This document shows, piece by piece, positions 54,386-64,000 of a stretch of 64,000 nt of DNA. The notes beneath the pieces are model-generated. The model saw only the letters and a program-made list of their open reading frames with translations, searched no databases and was not told the origin of the DNA. Source of the stretch: Spodoptera frugiperda (Eukaryota; Arthropoda; Insecta; Lepidoptera; Noctuidae); NCBI RefSeq assembly GCF_023101765.2, contig NC_064215.1:2232001-2296000 (forward strand). The letters run 5' to 3'. Every line of letters starts with the position of its first letter. Position 1 is the first letter of the stretch. The translations under genes and the position numbers were made by a program.

Positions 54386-55283
54386 TGTTTTACTCAACTC
54401 AAAAAGAAGAAATCATGCTCCTAGTCGACGCTACATGTATAATAAAATAAAGACAACGGTTCCCCAATAAATTGGTTAAAGTTAAACAATTAGTTAACCA
54501 GTCGTTTAACAAAATTTCCGTTAAAACATCTCAATCGCTGCGAAGATTGGCGCTAATCAAACCGATCGTTCTCTCCTTGTGGAATTATATAGAGCTGCTT
54601 AAATTAAAAATAATAGCATCATATTATCACACATACATCAACATGCCCGTGACAATACTATGCTGGACTAATGGAGAATTGAGCATCTTCTACATAAAAG
54701 GAGTCATGATCATAATCTTGGCAATCAAGTCATCGAAACAGCAGAAATTAAAATGCCTACAGTTGTACACTGTACAGTTCTTTAATCGGCTAATAATAAC
54801 GAGCCTACGGTCATGCTACCTTTGAGAATCTACTATTTCCATGTTAAGTCATATTGATATTCACATTGACACATTTTCATTATAATAATAAACACACATT
54901 ACAGATAAGTTTTGACCTAGACAAATTAGTATTAAGTTAGTTTTGTAGAAACTATATTCTAATTTCATAGCGTCTGTACAGACATTGTGGAACAAGTTTA
55001 GGTTAAGTCAGCAAAATTTTCGGTGACAACATCTCTATAAAATTTTTTTTAAAAAAAAAAGAAAGACAAAATCGCGCCAGCTAATTGATAATTACCAAGC
55101 ATTAGTGCTGTGCCAGTGAGGGGGTCGAAAATATCGCGCCCCCTGGGGTCGTGGCGGTTACGACCCCCGACAGGTAAACGATGATTGGTAGAAATCGCTT
55201 CATTTATTTTTTTTAAATCTTTTACTCAGGTTATCTTTTGATTTTTGTCGTTTTTTTTACAATAATTTCTAAGGTTTTCTTAA
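54386..55283. other. Single-copy region with a GC-rich island
   Basis: A 117-codon open stretch (54472-54825) starts at TTG and has no recognisable domain. Its first in-frame ATG leaves about 60 codons. A GC-rich island at 55105-55180 (CGCGCCCCCTGGGGTCGTGG) is notable. No gene is claimed. Confidence 0.35.
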
Positions 55284-55508
55284 GCAAGGCTATGTGACAA
55301 GGGGTCTCGGGTTCGATCACGGGTCGTGCAAAGTACTGGGACTTTTTCGGTTTTTCGAAAAAAATCTCAGTAGTAGCACGGAGTTTGGAATTGTGCCCAA
55401 TATATGGCAATAGGCTCACCATTACAGGGGACTTTGTATTGTGTGTACATTGGGCATTACGCGCCGTAATGTGTACCTCTACCTACGGTACGATAAAAGG
55501 TGTGACAT
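55284..55508 (+). mobile_element. S2 SINE, head slightly truncated
   Basis: GGTCTCGGGTTCGATCACGG (B box with one change), then TTTTTCGGTTTTTCGAAAAA, GGAATTGTGCCCAATATATG and the tail GTGTACCTCTACCTACGGTA, ending AAAAGG. The A-box part is missing. An M1 copy begins immediately after it. Confidence 0.8.
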
Positions 55509-55510
55509 TT

Positions 55511-55616
55511 CATATTAGAGACATTTAATGATTACTTAAACTATTCTATTTTAGTTAATAACGATTTTGTTCCGAAAACAATAGCATTGTAATCATTCAA
55601 TGACTCTGAGTACGGT
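55511..55616. mobile_element. M1 MITE
   Basis: TTAGAGACATTTAATGATTA and TCATTCAATGACTCTGAGTA are imperfect inverted ends around AACGATTTTGTTCCGAAAAC. Confidence 0.75.
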
Positions 55617-56091
55617 GGTTACATACAACAAAAATAATGCCAACGCAAAAATGAACAAGGATTAACTAGCATTCCAAATCCGAATCCATGACAAATTTGA
55701 AAATAAACAAGATTGTCTATGGCTGTTTTACCATAAACCACGCGGCAATTATATACGATTTTTTTTTATTTATAATTCTTCGATTCGCATCAACCCCAAA
55801 CGGTTCATGGGGGTGGCGATGTTCACCCTATGGGGTAGACATTTTTTTATTTTCATCATGACGAAACTCCATCTTTTTTTTGTTTAATCAAAAGTGGTGC
55901 GACACGCAATGTGGTATGCGAATTGGGGGTGGGGTTGCCAGTGTCGTGGGGTAGTAGCCTGGCAACACCGAAACTATTTTCTTTGGTTTCCATCTTGATT
56001 TTTGGTTGTAATAAATAATATGGATGGTAAGATATATTTTAATGAGGTTGATTGATTGTTTTTTTTTTGCGAAGTTATTAGATTTAACGAA
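55617..56091. other. Single-copy sequence
   Basis: Local GC-richer text near 55795-55850 and 55920-55970. No gene was seen. Confidence 0.3.
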
Positions 56092-56203
56092 CTTGACACC
56101 TTCTATAAATCCTTATAAATCCTTATAGAAGGTGTCAAGGCTGCAGAAAGCTCTGCACAGAGAGGAATGGAAGGAGGTTAGGGACACCCTTGCCTTACAG
56201 TAG
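56092..56203 (+). mobile_element. Hairpin joined to a reverse-transcriptase-like tail
   Basis: 56092-56108 (CTTGACACCTTCTATAA) and 56123-56139 are exact inverted repeats. The following frame from 56138 reads RLQKALHREEWKEVRDTLALQ and stops at TAG 56201. It resembles the charged C-terminal tail of a non-LTR reverse transcriptase, but with only 21 codons the identification is tentative. Confidence 0.4.
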
Positions 56204-56725
56204 AACGATCACGGCTGAAAATAAATATAAATTAAGTTATTAGACATATTTTGAAAGTCAGGGAAAAACGATATTCATCATTACAGGATTGGATATAATG
56301 TTGATTATTGTGTATCAGTATTTTCCCAAATGTGTGAGTTTGTGATATTGTGATTTGTTACTATTAATTGAGTAATTTTGATTTTAACTATATTATTATA
56401 TTTTAATAAATCTTTGCCCAATATATTCGAGTGTTTATTTTTACATATCATTTTATAGGTATGCCTAGGTATAATATGTAAATGTTGTAATAATATTAAG
56501 TTTAAATAAATATAAAACAAATAATAGCGTTTGTTTACAATATAATTTGTTATTCAATTATTTATTGTTCAATCTATTAATAGTTGTTATAGAGTAATAA
56601 ATAAGTTTTCAATTGTATAAACATAATTGATGTACCTACCTATGTAATGTAGTTTTATAATAATATAATAATTGGTGCTATAACTTGTTATGACTTTATA
56701 TTGTGTTCCTTAAAAATAACTAAGC
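56204..56725. other. Very AT-rich single-copy sequence
   Basis: Nothing was recognised. Confidence 0.35.
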
Positions 56726-56866
56726 TAATATATATAAAGTTAAAGAGTTTATTTGAAGGCGCTTATCTCTGGAACTACTGATCCGATTTAAAATAATTAT
56801 TTTTATGTTAGATAGTTCATTTATCGAGAAAGACTATAAACTATAAAACATTACGTTGCGACCAAT
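56726..56866 (+). mobile_element. Helitron 5' part
   Basis: AGTTAAAGAGTTTATTTGAA, CTCTGGAACTACTGATCCGA and CATTTATCGAGAAAGACTAT align with the first three quarters of the 9667 Helitron. The hairpin and CTAG end are absent because S4 sequence begins at about 56867. Confidence 0.75.
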
Positions 56867-57100
56867 GGACACCCAAAACACCAGAGGAGTCACAAGTACG
56901 TTGTCGGCCTTTTAGGGTTTCGGAAATTAAGTGTTGTTAGGAATTCGTAGCTTGGGAAGATTGAGGAGGTGGTTAATTTGGCCTCCGGTAACCTAACTCA
57001 CAACGAAACATAACACAAGCGTTATTTCACATCGATTTTCTGTGAGGCCGTGGTATCACTCCGGTCGAGCCGGCCCATTAGTGTCGAAGCATGGCTGAAA
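56867..57100 (+). mobile_element. S4 retroelement
   Basis: ACACCCAAAACACCAGAGGA, GTTGTCGGCCTTTTAGGGTT, TGGCCTCCGGTAACC and GAGGCCGTGGTATCACTCCG match the complement of the 29336-29631 copy. It ends near GTGTCGAAGCATGGCTG. Confidence 0.8.
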
Positions 57101-57386
57101 ATATCGTCAACAAAATAAAAAAATAATGTTACCTATACCTAATTGTATTTGTATTATATTTTAGGAAAGGCCTACTGTTCCTAATTTATTGCTTTAAGCA
57201 ATTATAATGTCAATAAAAGATTTACTACTCATTGTAATAAACATTACGTAATTGTATATTCTCTGACCTATTTTACTGTTACAATAAAAAATAGTTAATT
57301 TGCTGACATAAAATTTCGTTTTATTTTACTCTACCTTTTTCAGATAACAACAATTATATGATGTTTAGTTAGATATTACGGTACTT
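57101..57386. other. AT-rich single-copy sequence
   Basis: Nothing was recognised. Confidence 0.3.
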
Positions 57387-57532
57387 TTTTTATGAGGAAG
57401 GAGAATCATCCAATGTCTTCTCTAGCCTTGGGCAAAGCGAGAGTCAGACTCCTACTGACTAAAAACCACCCTGTTCCGTATCCTGCTTTGAGCCGGAGAC
57501 CCGGTAACCTTTTACGTTGTCCGCAGCTCCGG
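57387..57532 (-). mobile_element. S1 SINE-like element
   Basis: Minus orientation: GGAGAATCATCCAATGTCTT, CTACTGACTAAAAACCACCC, GAGCCGGAGACCCGGTAACC and GTCCGCAGCTCCGG. No target duplication could be confirmed. The 73-codon frame across it is not a gene. Confidence 0.85.
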
Positions 57533-57732
57533 ATCAGGCATCAGCCCTACTGGGCCCCATCTGTGGTGGTCTGCTGGCTCTTTGAGGCGCTCTCACGAGA
57601 TTTTACGGTCTAACTTACCTTTATAAAATGGTATGGAAATAAATCAAGGAATATTGAATTTTAATAAAAGTAAGCACTAATTTGTCGACCAGATTGGCGG
57701 TATATTAAAGATGGCCAAATTCAAAGTAGGTA

Positions 57733-57845
57733 CCCTTAACCGACTAGCATGTGTAAAAAGTCTGGTACTGTTAATAAAGCGAAAGAGGTATGTAATAATC
57801 GTAGAGAGTCTGCTTACCCCCATGGGAGACAGACGTGAGGTTATG
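57733..57845 (+). mobile_element. 3' stub of a non-LTR retrotransposon ORF, decayed
   Basis: CCCTTAACCGACTAGCATG and GCGAAAGAGGTATGTAATAA match the stub at 1311-1439. CCCCCATGGGAGACAGACGT matches the 8761-8885 copy. Reading frame lost. Confidence 0.6.
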
Positions 57846-58772
57846 AAATATGCGCAGAAAAATTTCAAGGCGAAATAGGTTCAAGTTAAAGTTAGGCGAA
57901 ATATTTATTTCATTCCAATAAACTTTCCTAACATTTACAACATTTCTGTCGGTTACAAACAAAAAAGTAGAAAAAAGTTTAATTTAAAAAAAAACTAACT
58001 GTCATCGTTGACGACTTAAACTCACAACTTACAATTTAAAACGTCATAGGTTCGACATAATTACGGGGACCTTGTCATAGACCCTAGTAATTTGTGGCAG
58101 TCTCTAATTTTTCTGACATCATTAAGTCATTTTCGGTATCATAGTATTTTAATTTTGATTACTTACTATTTTACTTTTTTTTTTGTTTTCTTTTTATAAT
58201 TTTTGTGTAACGAACGTTGACAGTTCGTTGGGGTTCCGTTTTTTTTTTTAAGTTTTTTTTTTTGTAAGTAAGTGTGTGTGTGTTTGATTAAGTTGATTTT
58301 GTTTTTTTTTATTTTTATTTTATTAATGTCAAAACCTTTTTTTGTTTTGAAGGTGGTAAGGATTTGTTACGTTTGTACGATATAGTTATATGATATTGAA
58401 TGATATCTTTAAGAATGTTAAGAAAGAAACGGCGCCTAGGTTTAGATTCCAAGACCTACCAAAGTTTTCTTTTTCTTTTCGATGGCAACCGAGTCTCCAA
58501 TAAGACCTACCAAAGTTAATAACAGGTTTTCATTTTTGAAATTGTCAGTTAGGTTAGCTCGTGGTCGTCACCATTACTACAAGTAATTTATTCATTTTAA
58601 ATAAATTTATGATGAATGATGAAATTCATATCATCGACTACTAAATTAGGTACCTAAGCTACAGCACTTAACCAATAATTATTGTTTACAAGGTAAAGCA
58701 AAACAATTTATTACAACAACAATTATTATAAAAACAATGAGGATTGGTCTAGATTTATTATTTAATAATTAA
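57846..58772. other. Single-copy sequence with T-rich runs
   Basis: AAGACCTACCAAAGTT is repeated at about 58460 and 58503. Long T runs lie at 58170-58320. No gene was seen. Confidence 0.35.
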
Positions 58773-58952
58773 CTAGTTTCAGCCAGCGGCTTCGTCCGAA
58801 TTCCCGTGGCATAAAAAGTATCCTATCACCCAATTCAGCTCATATCCTGTCTGTATACCAAATTTCATCAAAATCTCAGTAGTTTCAACGTGATTGACGG
58901 ACAAACATTCAAACAAATAAACTTTTACATTTATAATTAAGTATTAGTGTGA
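58773..58952 (-). mobile_element. Non-autonomous Helitron
   Basis: Plus-strand left end CTAG at 58773, then CAGCCAGCGGCTTCGTCCG. The body holds AAAAAGTATCCTATCACCCA and TGTCTGTATACCAAATTTCA. The right end ATTAGTGTGA is followed by host T, so both edges fit the A/T rule. Same subfamily as 14684 and 60068. Confidence 0.8.
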
Positions 58953-60067
58953 TAACAATTAGCTTCTAACTATCTAGAAATTTTAATGCATCTCATCTCA
59001 TTCATTTAATTTAAAATAAACTGACATCTTTCACTAAGAAATAGGTAAAACATTGCTTCCTTTTTATACAAAGATAGTTACTTATAATAACACTTAAAAA
59101 CAAGTAACTAAACAAAATACTTAGTTCGAACAAACAAAAAAAATATAATCGACTTATATATAGAATTAAGTTACTTACTAAGACAACTAAATCACAAGGA
59201 TCTCTCAAAATGTGGCAGTATAACAATTTTAATTATCATAATCTACTTTATAATAATACTATTTAAGCTTCAAGACTTAAAAATAAGTTTGAAACTACAG
59301 GTCATGAACTTTTTGAACCCAATTTTCATTATTTTGAAGTGCGCGTCCCGAAGCATTCGGACACTGTTTTACCTACGCGTCTATTAGTTCGTCTATTCGA
59401 TACTAGATGGCGCTAGCTGTTCCAATAAGAAAGTTCTAATTCTGGTCAACTTTTCTAATTGGATTTTGTTATATTATAGGGTTTTAGGATATTTTAATAG
59501 ATATGATTATTGTAAAAAATAATATAATTGTTAAACCTTAAATTTTATAAACTGGCAGTGGGAAGTTGTGTAAAAGATCAAAAAAGTTGTGTAAAACGGG
59601 AAAGTGATATTAAAAAATCGAGGAATTTTTAATAAAATACATACAGAACAATTTAATTTCTAAACAGTTTATTTAATAACTGAGAATAGGTACTTACAAT
59701 TTTTATTTTCAAACCATCAAGCTGCTAAACCCCTCAATAGATGGCATTACTATAGCATTATCAACCCTCTGCTAAGCAACCCTTTTTACAAATTCATAAT
59801 ATAGATGTCGCTACGAGACATTAGTAAACTTAAAATTTGATAAATGTAAATCAGAGATCAGAGATCAGAGATGATTAAAGATGTAATTATGTATCTTTAA
59901 TAACATCAATAAATCCTTGGTTTTTAAAATCGTCATAATAACTCTTTGTTACTCATTTCTATGTTGTTTCATAAGACTTATAGTTTTTCCAATTAGAATT
60001 TTGTAAACTTATTTTCCAATTAGAAAACTAGATACTTACTTATTTGCTAATAAGAAAAGTATAATAT
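58953..60067. other. Single-copy AT-rich sequence
   Basis: A three-unit ATCAGAG iteration lies at 59851-59872. TAGATGGCGCTAGCTG at 59404 and TAGATGGCAT at 59738 share a core. No gene was recognised. Confidence 0.35.
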
Positions 60068-60239
60068 AGTAGCTTCCATCAGCGGCTTCGCCCACGTTCC
60101 TTAGAATAAAAAATATCCTCATCACGCAAGTCAGTTCATTATCCTGCCCTGCTGTATACCAAATTTGATTAAAATTCGTTCAGTAGTTTCAGCGTGATTG
60201 ACGAACAAACAAACAAACTTTCGCATTTATAATATTATA
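60068..60239 (-). mobile_element. Non-autonomous Helitron
   Basis: AGCTTCCATCAGCGGCTTCG, CTGTATACCAAATTTGATTA, TTCAGCGTGATTGACGAACA and CGCATTTATAATATTATAC. The terminal CTAG has changed to GTAG. It abuts a second Helitron end at 60240. Confidence 0.75.
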
Positions 60240-60325
60240 CTAGCTTCTGCCCACGGTTTCACTCGCGTGGATTACGGACTTTGTGAGTAAACTAATCATG
60301 AAATGTCTCTGAGTACGGCAATATG
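60240..60325. mobile_element. Helitron end joined to an M1 half
   Basis: CTAGCTTCTGCCCACGGTTT at 60240 starts a second minus-strand Helitron end, but after about 30 bases it switches to TAAACTAATCATGAAATGTC and TCTGAGTACGGCA, the right half of M1. Both elements are truncated at the junction. Confidence 0.6.
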
Positions 60326-61598
60326 AGTGCAATCAATAATATGAGATTTTATAATTTAACAGGTAAAAGTATGAACAGTTAAGCACCTTCTTTCCTCTTG
60401 TAGCATATTTTAAATTTCTTTTCTACTGTAATTTCAAGCGTTTAAATAATGTTCCTCTGTTTTTCCATGCGAGTCCATATAGTTTTCGTTTGGTCAACGT
60501 ATTATTGGAATGTTCTATTTTGAAATTCTCACTACAGGTTCTTAATAAAGTAATACTTATTTACGGATTTTGGTATTGTGACCAATTGTCAATATAATGT
60601 ATTCTCGTCTGCTATGGGAGCTCTGCTTAGCATTTATTGTATGTATTATTAATTTTTTTGTTATGATTATGATTTAATCTTTTTTTTTTTTAAAAAACGT
60701 TATGATTTTTGTCGTGGGTGCGTTTACAAAAGTACAAGTTCACATGCACATAAATCAAATATTCGTAGAGTAATAAGAATACAATAAACTTGTAACTTTA
60801 TTCAAAAGGGTCTCCATGCGATTAATGGATAGAAAAAAATGATTTTTCAAAGATTCTCAATTTTAACAAGGTGTCTGGATTATAGCAAGCTTAGGTATAG
60901 CAAGAGACATACCCCTATTACGTAGGACTTAACATAACTAGAAAAAAGTATGTGTAAAACATAAAAAAATATGCACTTCTGCCTATCCCATTGAGAATCA
61001 CAAAGTCTTTATATATTTTTATGTTCAAATTATTAGGTACCTAATTGAAAGGCAATAAAGAAATAAAACACAACACTGTTAGGTATTTGTATATTTTAAT
61101 TAAATATAAATAGTTTTAATAAATTTAACACAAACATTCATCATTATTAAAAATAACAAATTACATTATTTCAATTACATAGCCACCGTATATGATTAAT
61201 AACTTTGATAGAGACATAAATAAATAAAATAATAAATATTACTATGTACAAACTAGTAATGTTTTGCTCCCGGCTGCCGTTGCGTGAGTTTTGACACTGT
61301 TTCAGGGTGTCATAATAAAATATTTAAAGTAGGTGTGGCATAAAATATAGGTATAATATTTAATTACTTATAGCTTCTTAGTCCTTAATAGCTTATAGCT
61401 TTATAGTCTTACATTACACAGTAGTTTTCAACTAGACAAATTCAATAGTTTTATCGAAATGCCAAAACCTATTAATTTTGTAGGAGATCGCTACTTATGA
61501 CGTCATTTTTGTGTCAAATAACATATATCTAAAAAATTTCGAGAAAAATCTAAAAATTAACGCAGATAAAATATTTCCTCGGGGTGTCAAGTTCAAAC
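60326..61598. other. Mostly single-copy AT-rich sequence with SINE scraps
   Basis: GTCGTGGGTGCGTTTACAAA at 60711 is a short S3 piece (minus orientation). ATGCACTTCTGCCTATCCCA at 60970 is a possible S2 tail. Text 61075-61330 is extremely AT-rich apart from CTCCCGGCTGCCGTTGCGTG at 61268. Confidence 0.4.
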
Positions 61599-61790
61599 CT
61601 TTTTTATATGACAGGGAGAAACCCTCAAAAGGTGTCTAGCTTTCTGGACATAAAAGACTAGGGAGTGAGGGATTTTTGCCTCACTAAAACCACCCCGGTG
61701 GCCACCCTTAGCACTTATAAGAGGCAGGTCAGGTCCTCTAATCAGCCAAGTTCGAACCTGGGTACGACCAAAGACCTGATAATTGAACAC
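61599..61790 (-). mobile_element. tRNA-headed SINE-like repeat, single copy here
   Basis: On the minus strand GTACCCAGGTTCGAACTTGG contains a B-box-like GGTTCGAACTT, and the body includes CACCGGGGTGGTTTTAGTGA and AAAATCCCTCACTCCCTAGT. The GGGGTGGTTTTAGT word resembles the S1 core, so S1 may be a relative lacking this head. The 65-codon frame across it is not supported. Confidence 0.4.
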
Positions 61791-62410
61791 AACCTAGAAT
61801 CAAACTCAGTGACGGACAATAATCTAACCTTCCGCAACAATTAACCCTACAATGTCTACCTAACCCTACGGGTCTAACTGACACAAGCTACACAATTAAT
61901 AATAGCTTTAGACGTTCACAAAATACTAAGCATTTAACACTTACACCGCCTAAGTACGGGTCTTAACGACCCTCGAGCTATTTCCGTCTATAATAATAGA
62001 CCGCGCAATAAAACAGATAACAGGAAAAAGCTGACACGATAGCGAAGGAAGGGTTAGATCGCCTACGGTCTTAGAAAAAAAACATATCGTGGCTAAACGT
62101 CTTAAGAAATCCCTTAACACAAGCGAAATTAAACCTTGGTACTAAGGAATAGAGTTTAGATTGCCTTGTACTTTATTTGTGTTTTTTAACCCTTTGAACG
62201 AGTTGGTCGTATATATCCGACTTCCGTAATACGACCAGTGACAGTATAATTGTCTATAATGATATATTACCTTTATCTATCCATCTTGTAGGCGCATACC
62301 CGCGAATAAGATACGCATCTAATATTTTACGACATTCTTCTAATAACCGTCTGTTGCTTTTAAATTTTAAAAACAGTTTGTGATACACATGTTGTGTTTT
62401 ATTTTATGCA
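61791..62410. other. Single-copy, moderately CG-containing sequence
   Basis: Contains AATTAATAATAGC and many CGs at 61880-62120. It may be conserved non-coding DNA, but nothing definite is seen. Confidence 0.3.
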
Positions 62411-62785
62411 ACGTCACGCTTTTTATCCTCGAAGGGGTAGGCAGAGAAGCAGGACCAGGAACAGGGTGGTTTTAAGTTAGTAAGAGTCTGACAATCCCTT
62501 TCGCCTCTTGCCTCGCCCAAGGCGGGAAAAGTGATTGAAAAAGGCAAAGGTGCTCATTACGGCACGTAATGCCAATGTACACCCACTTTTCACCATTTGT
62601 GTTATAAGTCCCATTTAATAGGGGATGAGCCTATTGTCATATACCGGACACAATTCCAAATACCATGCTACTACTGAAAATTATCGAAAAAAGATCAGTA
62701 ATACTTTACCCGACACGGGAATCGAACCCGAGACCCCTTGCCCGGCAGTCGCAATTGCAACCATTCGACCAACGAGGCAGTCAAG
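62411..62785 (-). mobile_element. S2 tRNA-derived SINE, full length, split by S1
   Basis: On the minus strand it begins GACTGCCTCGTTGGTCGAAT (A-box region, complement of 62761-62771), then a perfect B box GGTTCGATTCC (complement of 62718-62728). The body runs through GGGACTTATAACACAAATGG and ends at CTACCCCTTCGAGGATAAAA and GCGTGACG. S1 interrupts it at 62447-62541. This is the most complete S2 and its promoter boxes are intact. Confidence 0.9.
62447..62541 (+). mobile_element. S1 SINE-like element nested in S2, 5'-truncated
   Basis: AAGCAGGACCAGGAACAGGG starts inside the usual S1 core. TAAGAGTCTGACAATCCC and CCCAAGGCGGGAAAAGTGAT follow. Flanks AGGCAGAG (62439-62446) and AGGCAAAG (62542-62549) form an 8-base target duplication with one mismatch. 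Confidence 0.85.
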
Positions 62786-63638
62786 ATATATTAGACGTTT
62801 AAATATTAATCAACTGCGAATTATTTGTCGCTGCAGTATTAATTACTAAATTAAATTAATTAATGTATTAATCTATGCAAAGACAGGTGCAAGGATGAAA
62901 ATAAACCAAGTTGAATTGAAACGTGAGTATCAAGAGATAAAAATGCAAATAAGTGCCTTAGTAAAGATAAAAAACGGTTGACATTAGCTTGGCAAACCGG
63001 TTATCTATTACAATCGTTAGCCAAAGTAGGAAATGGAGGACCGACAGATGTGCGTGATTTTTCTTTAGTAAAAAAAAAACTAAATGCAAATGTCGCCTTC
63101 ATTTGCATAATATAGAAGTGTTCACTTTCAATCGTAGAGCAAAAAGTTTAACCCTTTATCGACCTTTTTTTTATTATACTTTTTATGTTGTTGTCGGTCT
63201 ATGCATAATTAGAATAATATGTGCTTTGTGCTTCGTATGTCATTTTTTGTCGCACAGATGTGTGAGGCTCAGGAAGTGGGAAAAAACGACCAGAAATCGA
63301 GAGTGGAGGGTTAAATTAATAATAAAAATAAAATAAAAAAGTCAATGTACTTCCGTAGCGGTGGTGTTGTTTTTGTTGAAGTATTCTAATTCATTTAATC
63401 GTTTCTTTGTAAGTGGGTACTAAGGTACTAACAATTTTATTATAAGCCTTTATTCAAGTATTTTGTAGTTAAGTAAGTTTTCCGCTTTAGCAGGAAACGG
63501 AAACTTAATTAGCAGACCTATGACTATACAGACTTTTTTATGATAGTTTAGAATTGAAATATCAATAAAAAACTATAAAAAAATTATTCTTTATGTAAAA
63601 AATAATAATATTGTAAGTTAATTTTTATTAAAAAAAAC
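62786..63638. other. Single-copy AT-rich sequence
   Basis: The 77-codon frame 63103-63336 has a hydrophobic middle but no recognisable domain. Nothing else was seen. Confidence 0.35.
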
Positions 63639-63792
63639 ACAATCTTTATGTATTAAAAACCTTTTGAAAAATAATTTTAGTTAGAAATATCGTTCTTGTT
63701 GAAGTAAGCCCAATTTTACAAAAAATCCACAATCTTTATGTATTAAAAACCTTTTCAATGACAGTTTTTAGTTAGAAATATGGTTCTTGTAA
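63625..63792 (+). repeat. Tandem duplication, period 90 bp
   Basis: ACAATCTTTATGTATTAAAA at 63639 recurs at 63729. Both units continue with ACCTTTT, TTAGTTAGAAATATSGTTC and TTGT. A few substitutions separate them. Confidence 0.9.
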
Positions 63793-64000
63793 GCCCGCTA
63801 TAGACAATCCACGTGCCGCAATAGTTGAACGCCCGCTGCTCTATAAAAATAAGAAAACATAGTAATTAAGGATAACACAGTGCATAAATATTATGCTAGA
63901 GAATTTAAACTACATGTGATATTCGCAAGTGCTATTGTTGATAAGATTTAATTCCCTGGTTGAGCACAACGCAGTATTTTTTTTTATAAAGTATCTATTT
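63793..64000. other. Single-copy sequence to window end
   Basis: Nothing was recognised. Confidence 0.3.

Noticed and set aside
54472..54825. 117-codon plus-strand open stretch
   Set aside because: It starts with TTG, the composition is AT-driven (rich in K, I, L), and there is no domain or splice context.

Overview
This window reads as a gene-poor stretch of a lepidopteran (moth or butterfly) nuclear genome, most likely intergenic DNA or the inside of a very long intron. I find no convincing protein-coding exon. Open frames are short, most begin at TTG rather than ATG, and many lie inside repeats. The sequence is AT-rich, has no prokaryotic gene organisation, and is full of repeat families I recognise from moths: short Helitron-like elements ending in CTAG after a GC-rich hairpin, tRNA-headed SINEs, 3' stubs of non-LTR retrotransposons (one RTE-like, ending in GAT repeats) and many foldback elements. 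The S1 SINE-like family makes a noctuid moth plausible. That is recollection, not a search result.

Layout. 0-1.6 kb: a microsatellite, a three-unit tandem array, a long hairpin and a LINE stub. 1.6-7 kb: mostly single-copy sequence. 7-16 kb: scattered F1, S1, M1, LINE and Helitron copies plus a recent 161-bp tandem duplication. 16-34 kb: SINE-rich, with an LTR-like segment and several local duplications. 33-41 kb: mostly single-copy, with GC-rich islands that could be regulatory, a chimeric Helitron at 37.5 kb and a SINE nested in a MITE at 38.3 kb. 41-46 kb: S1 copies with clear target-site duplications and a 5'-truncated RTE copy. 49-53 kb: three large foldback structures, the best being an almost intact 501-bp element with an 8-bp target duplication. 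54-64 kb: more SINEs, Helitrons and MITEs.

Names used here are local labels. S1: SINE-like, with a GGAGCTGCGG head and a GATTTTCCCC tail. S2: tRNA-headed SINE with B box GGTTCGATTCC. S3: second SINE with a tRNA-like head. S4: GTTGCCGGCC-type retroelement. M1: MITE with TIR CTGCCGTACTCAGAG. F1: hairpin element with tail AGTATGTCTCACGA. G1: MITE containing GTGGAAAC. Q: repeat containing GGGGTATGAAAATTA. T1: palindromic MITE with ACGTTTAACGAAAT arms.

Nothing here looks like a gene system. The most informative content is mobile-element structure: nested insertions with target-site duplications that give relative ages, and perfect inverted repeats that could form long hairpin RNA if transcribed. 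All coordinates come from reading by eye and repeat edges may be off by several bases.
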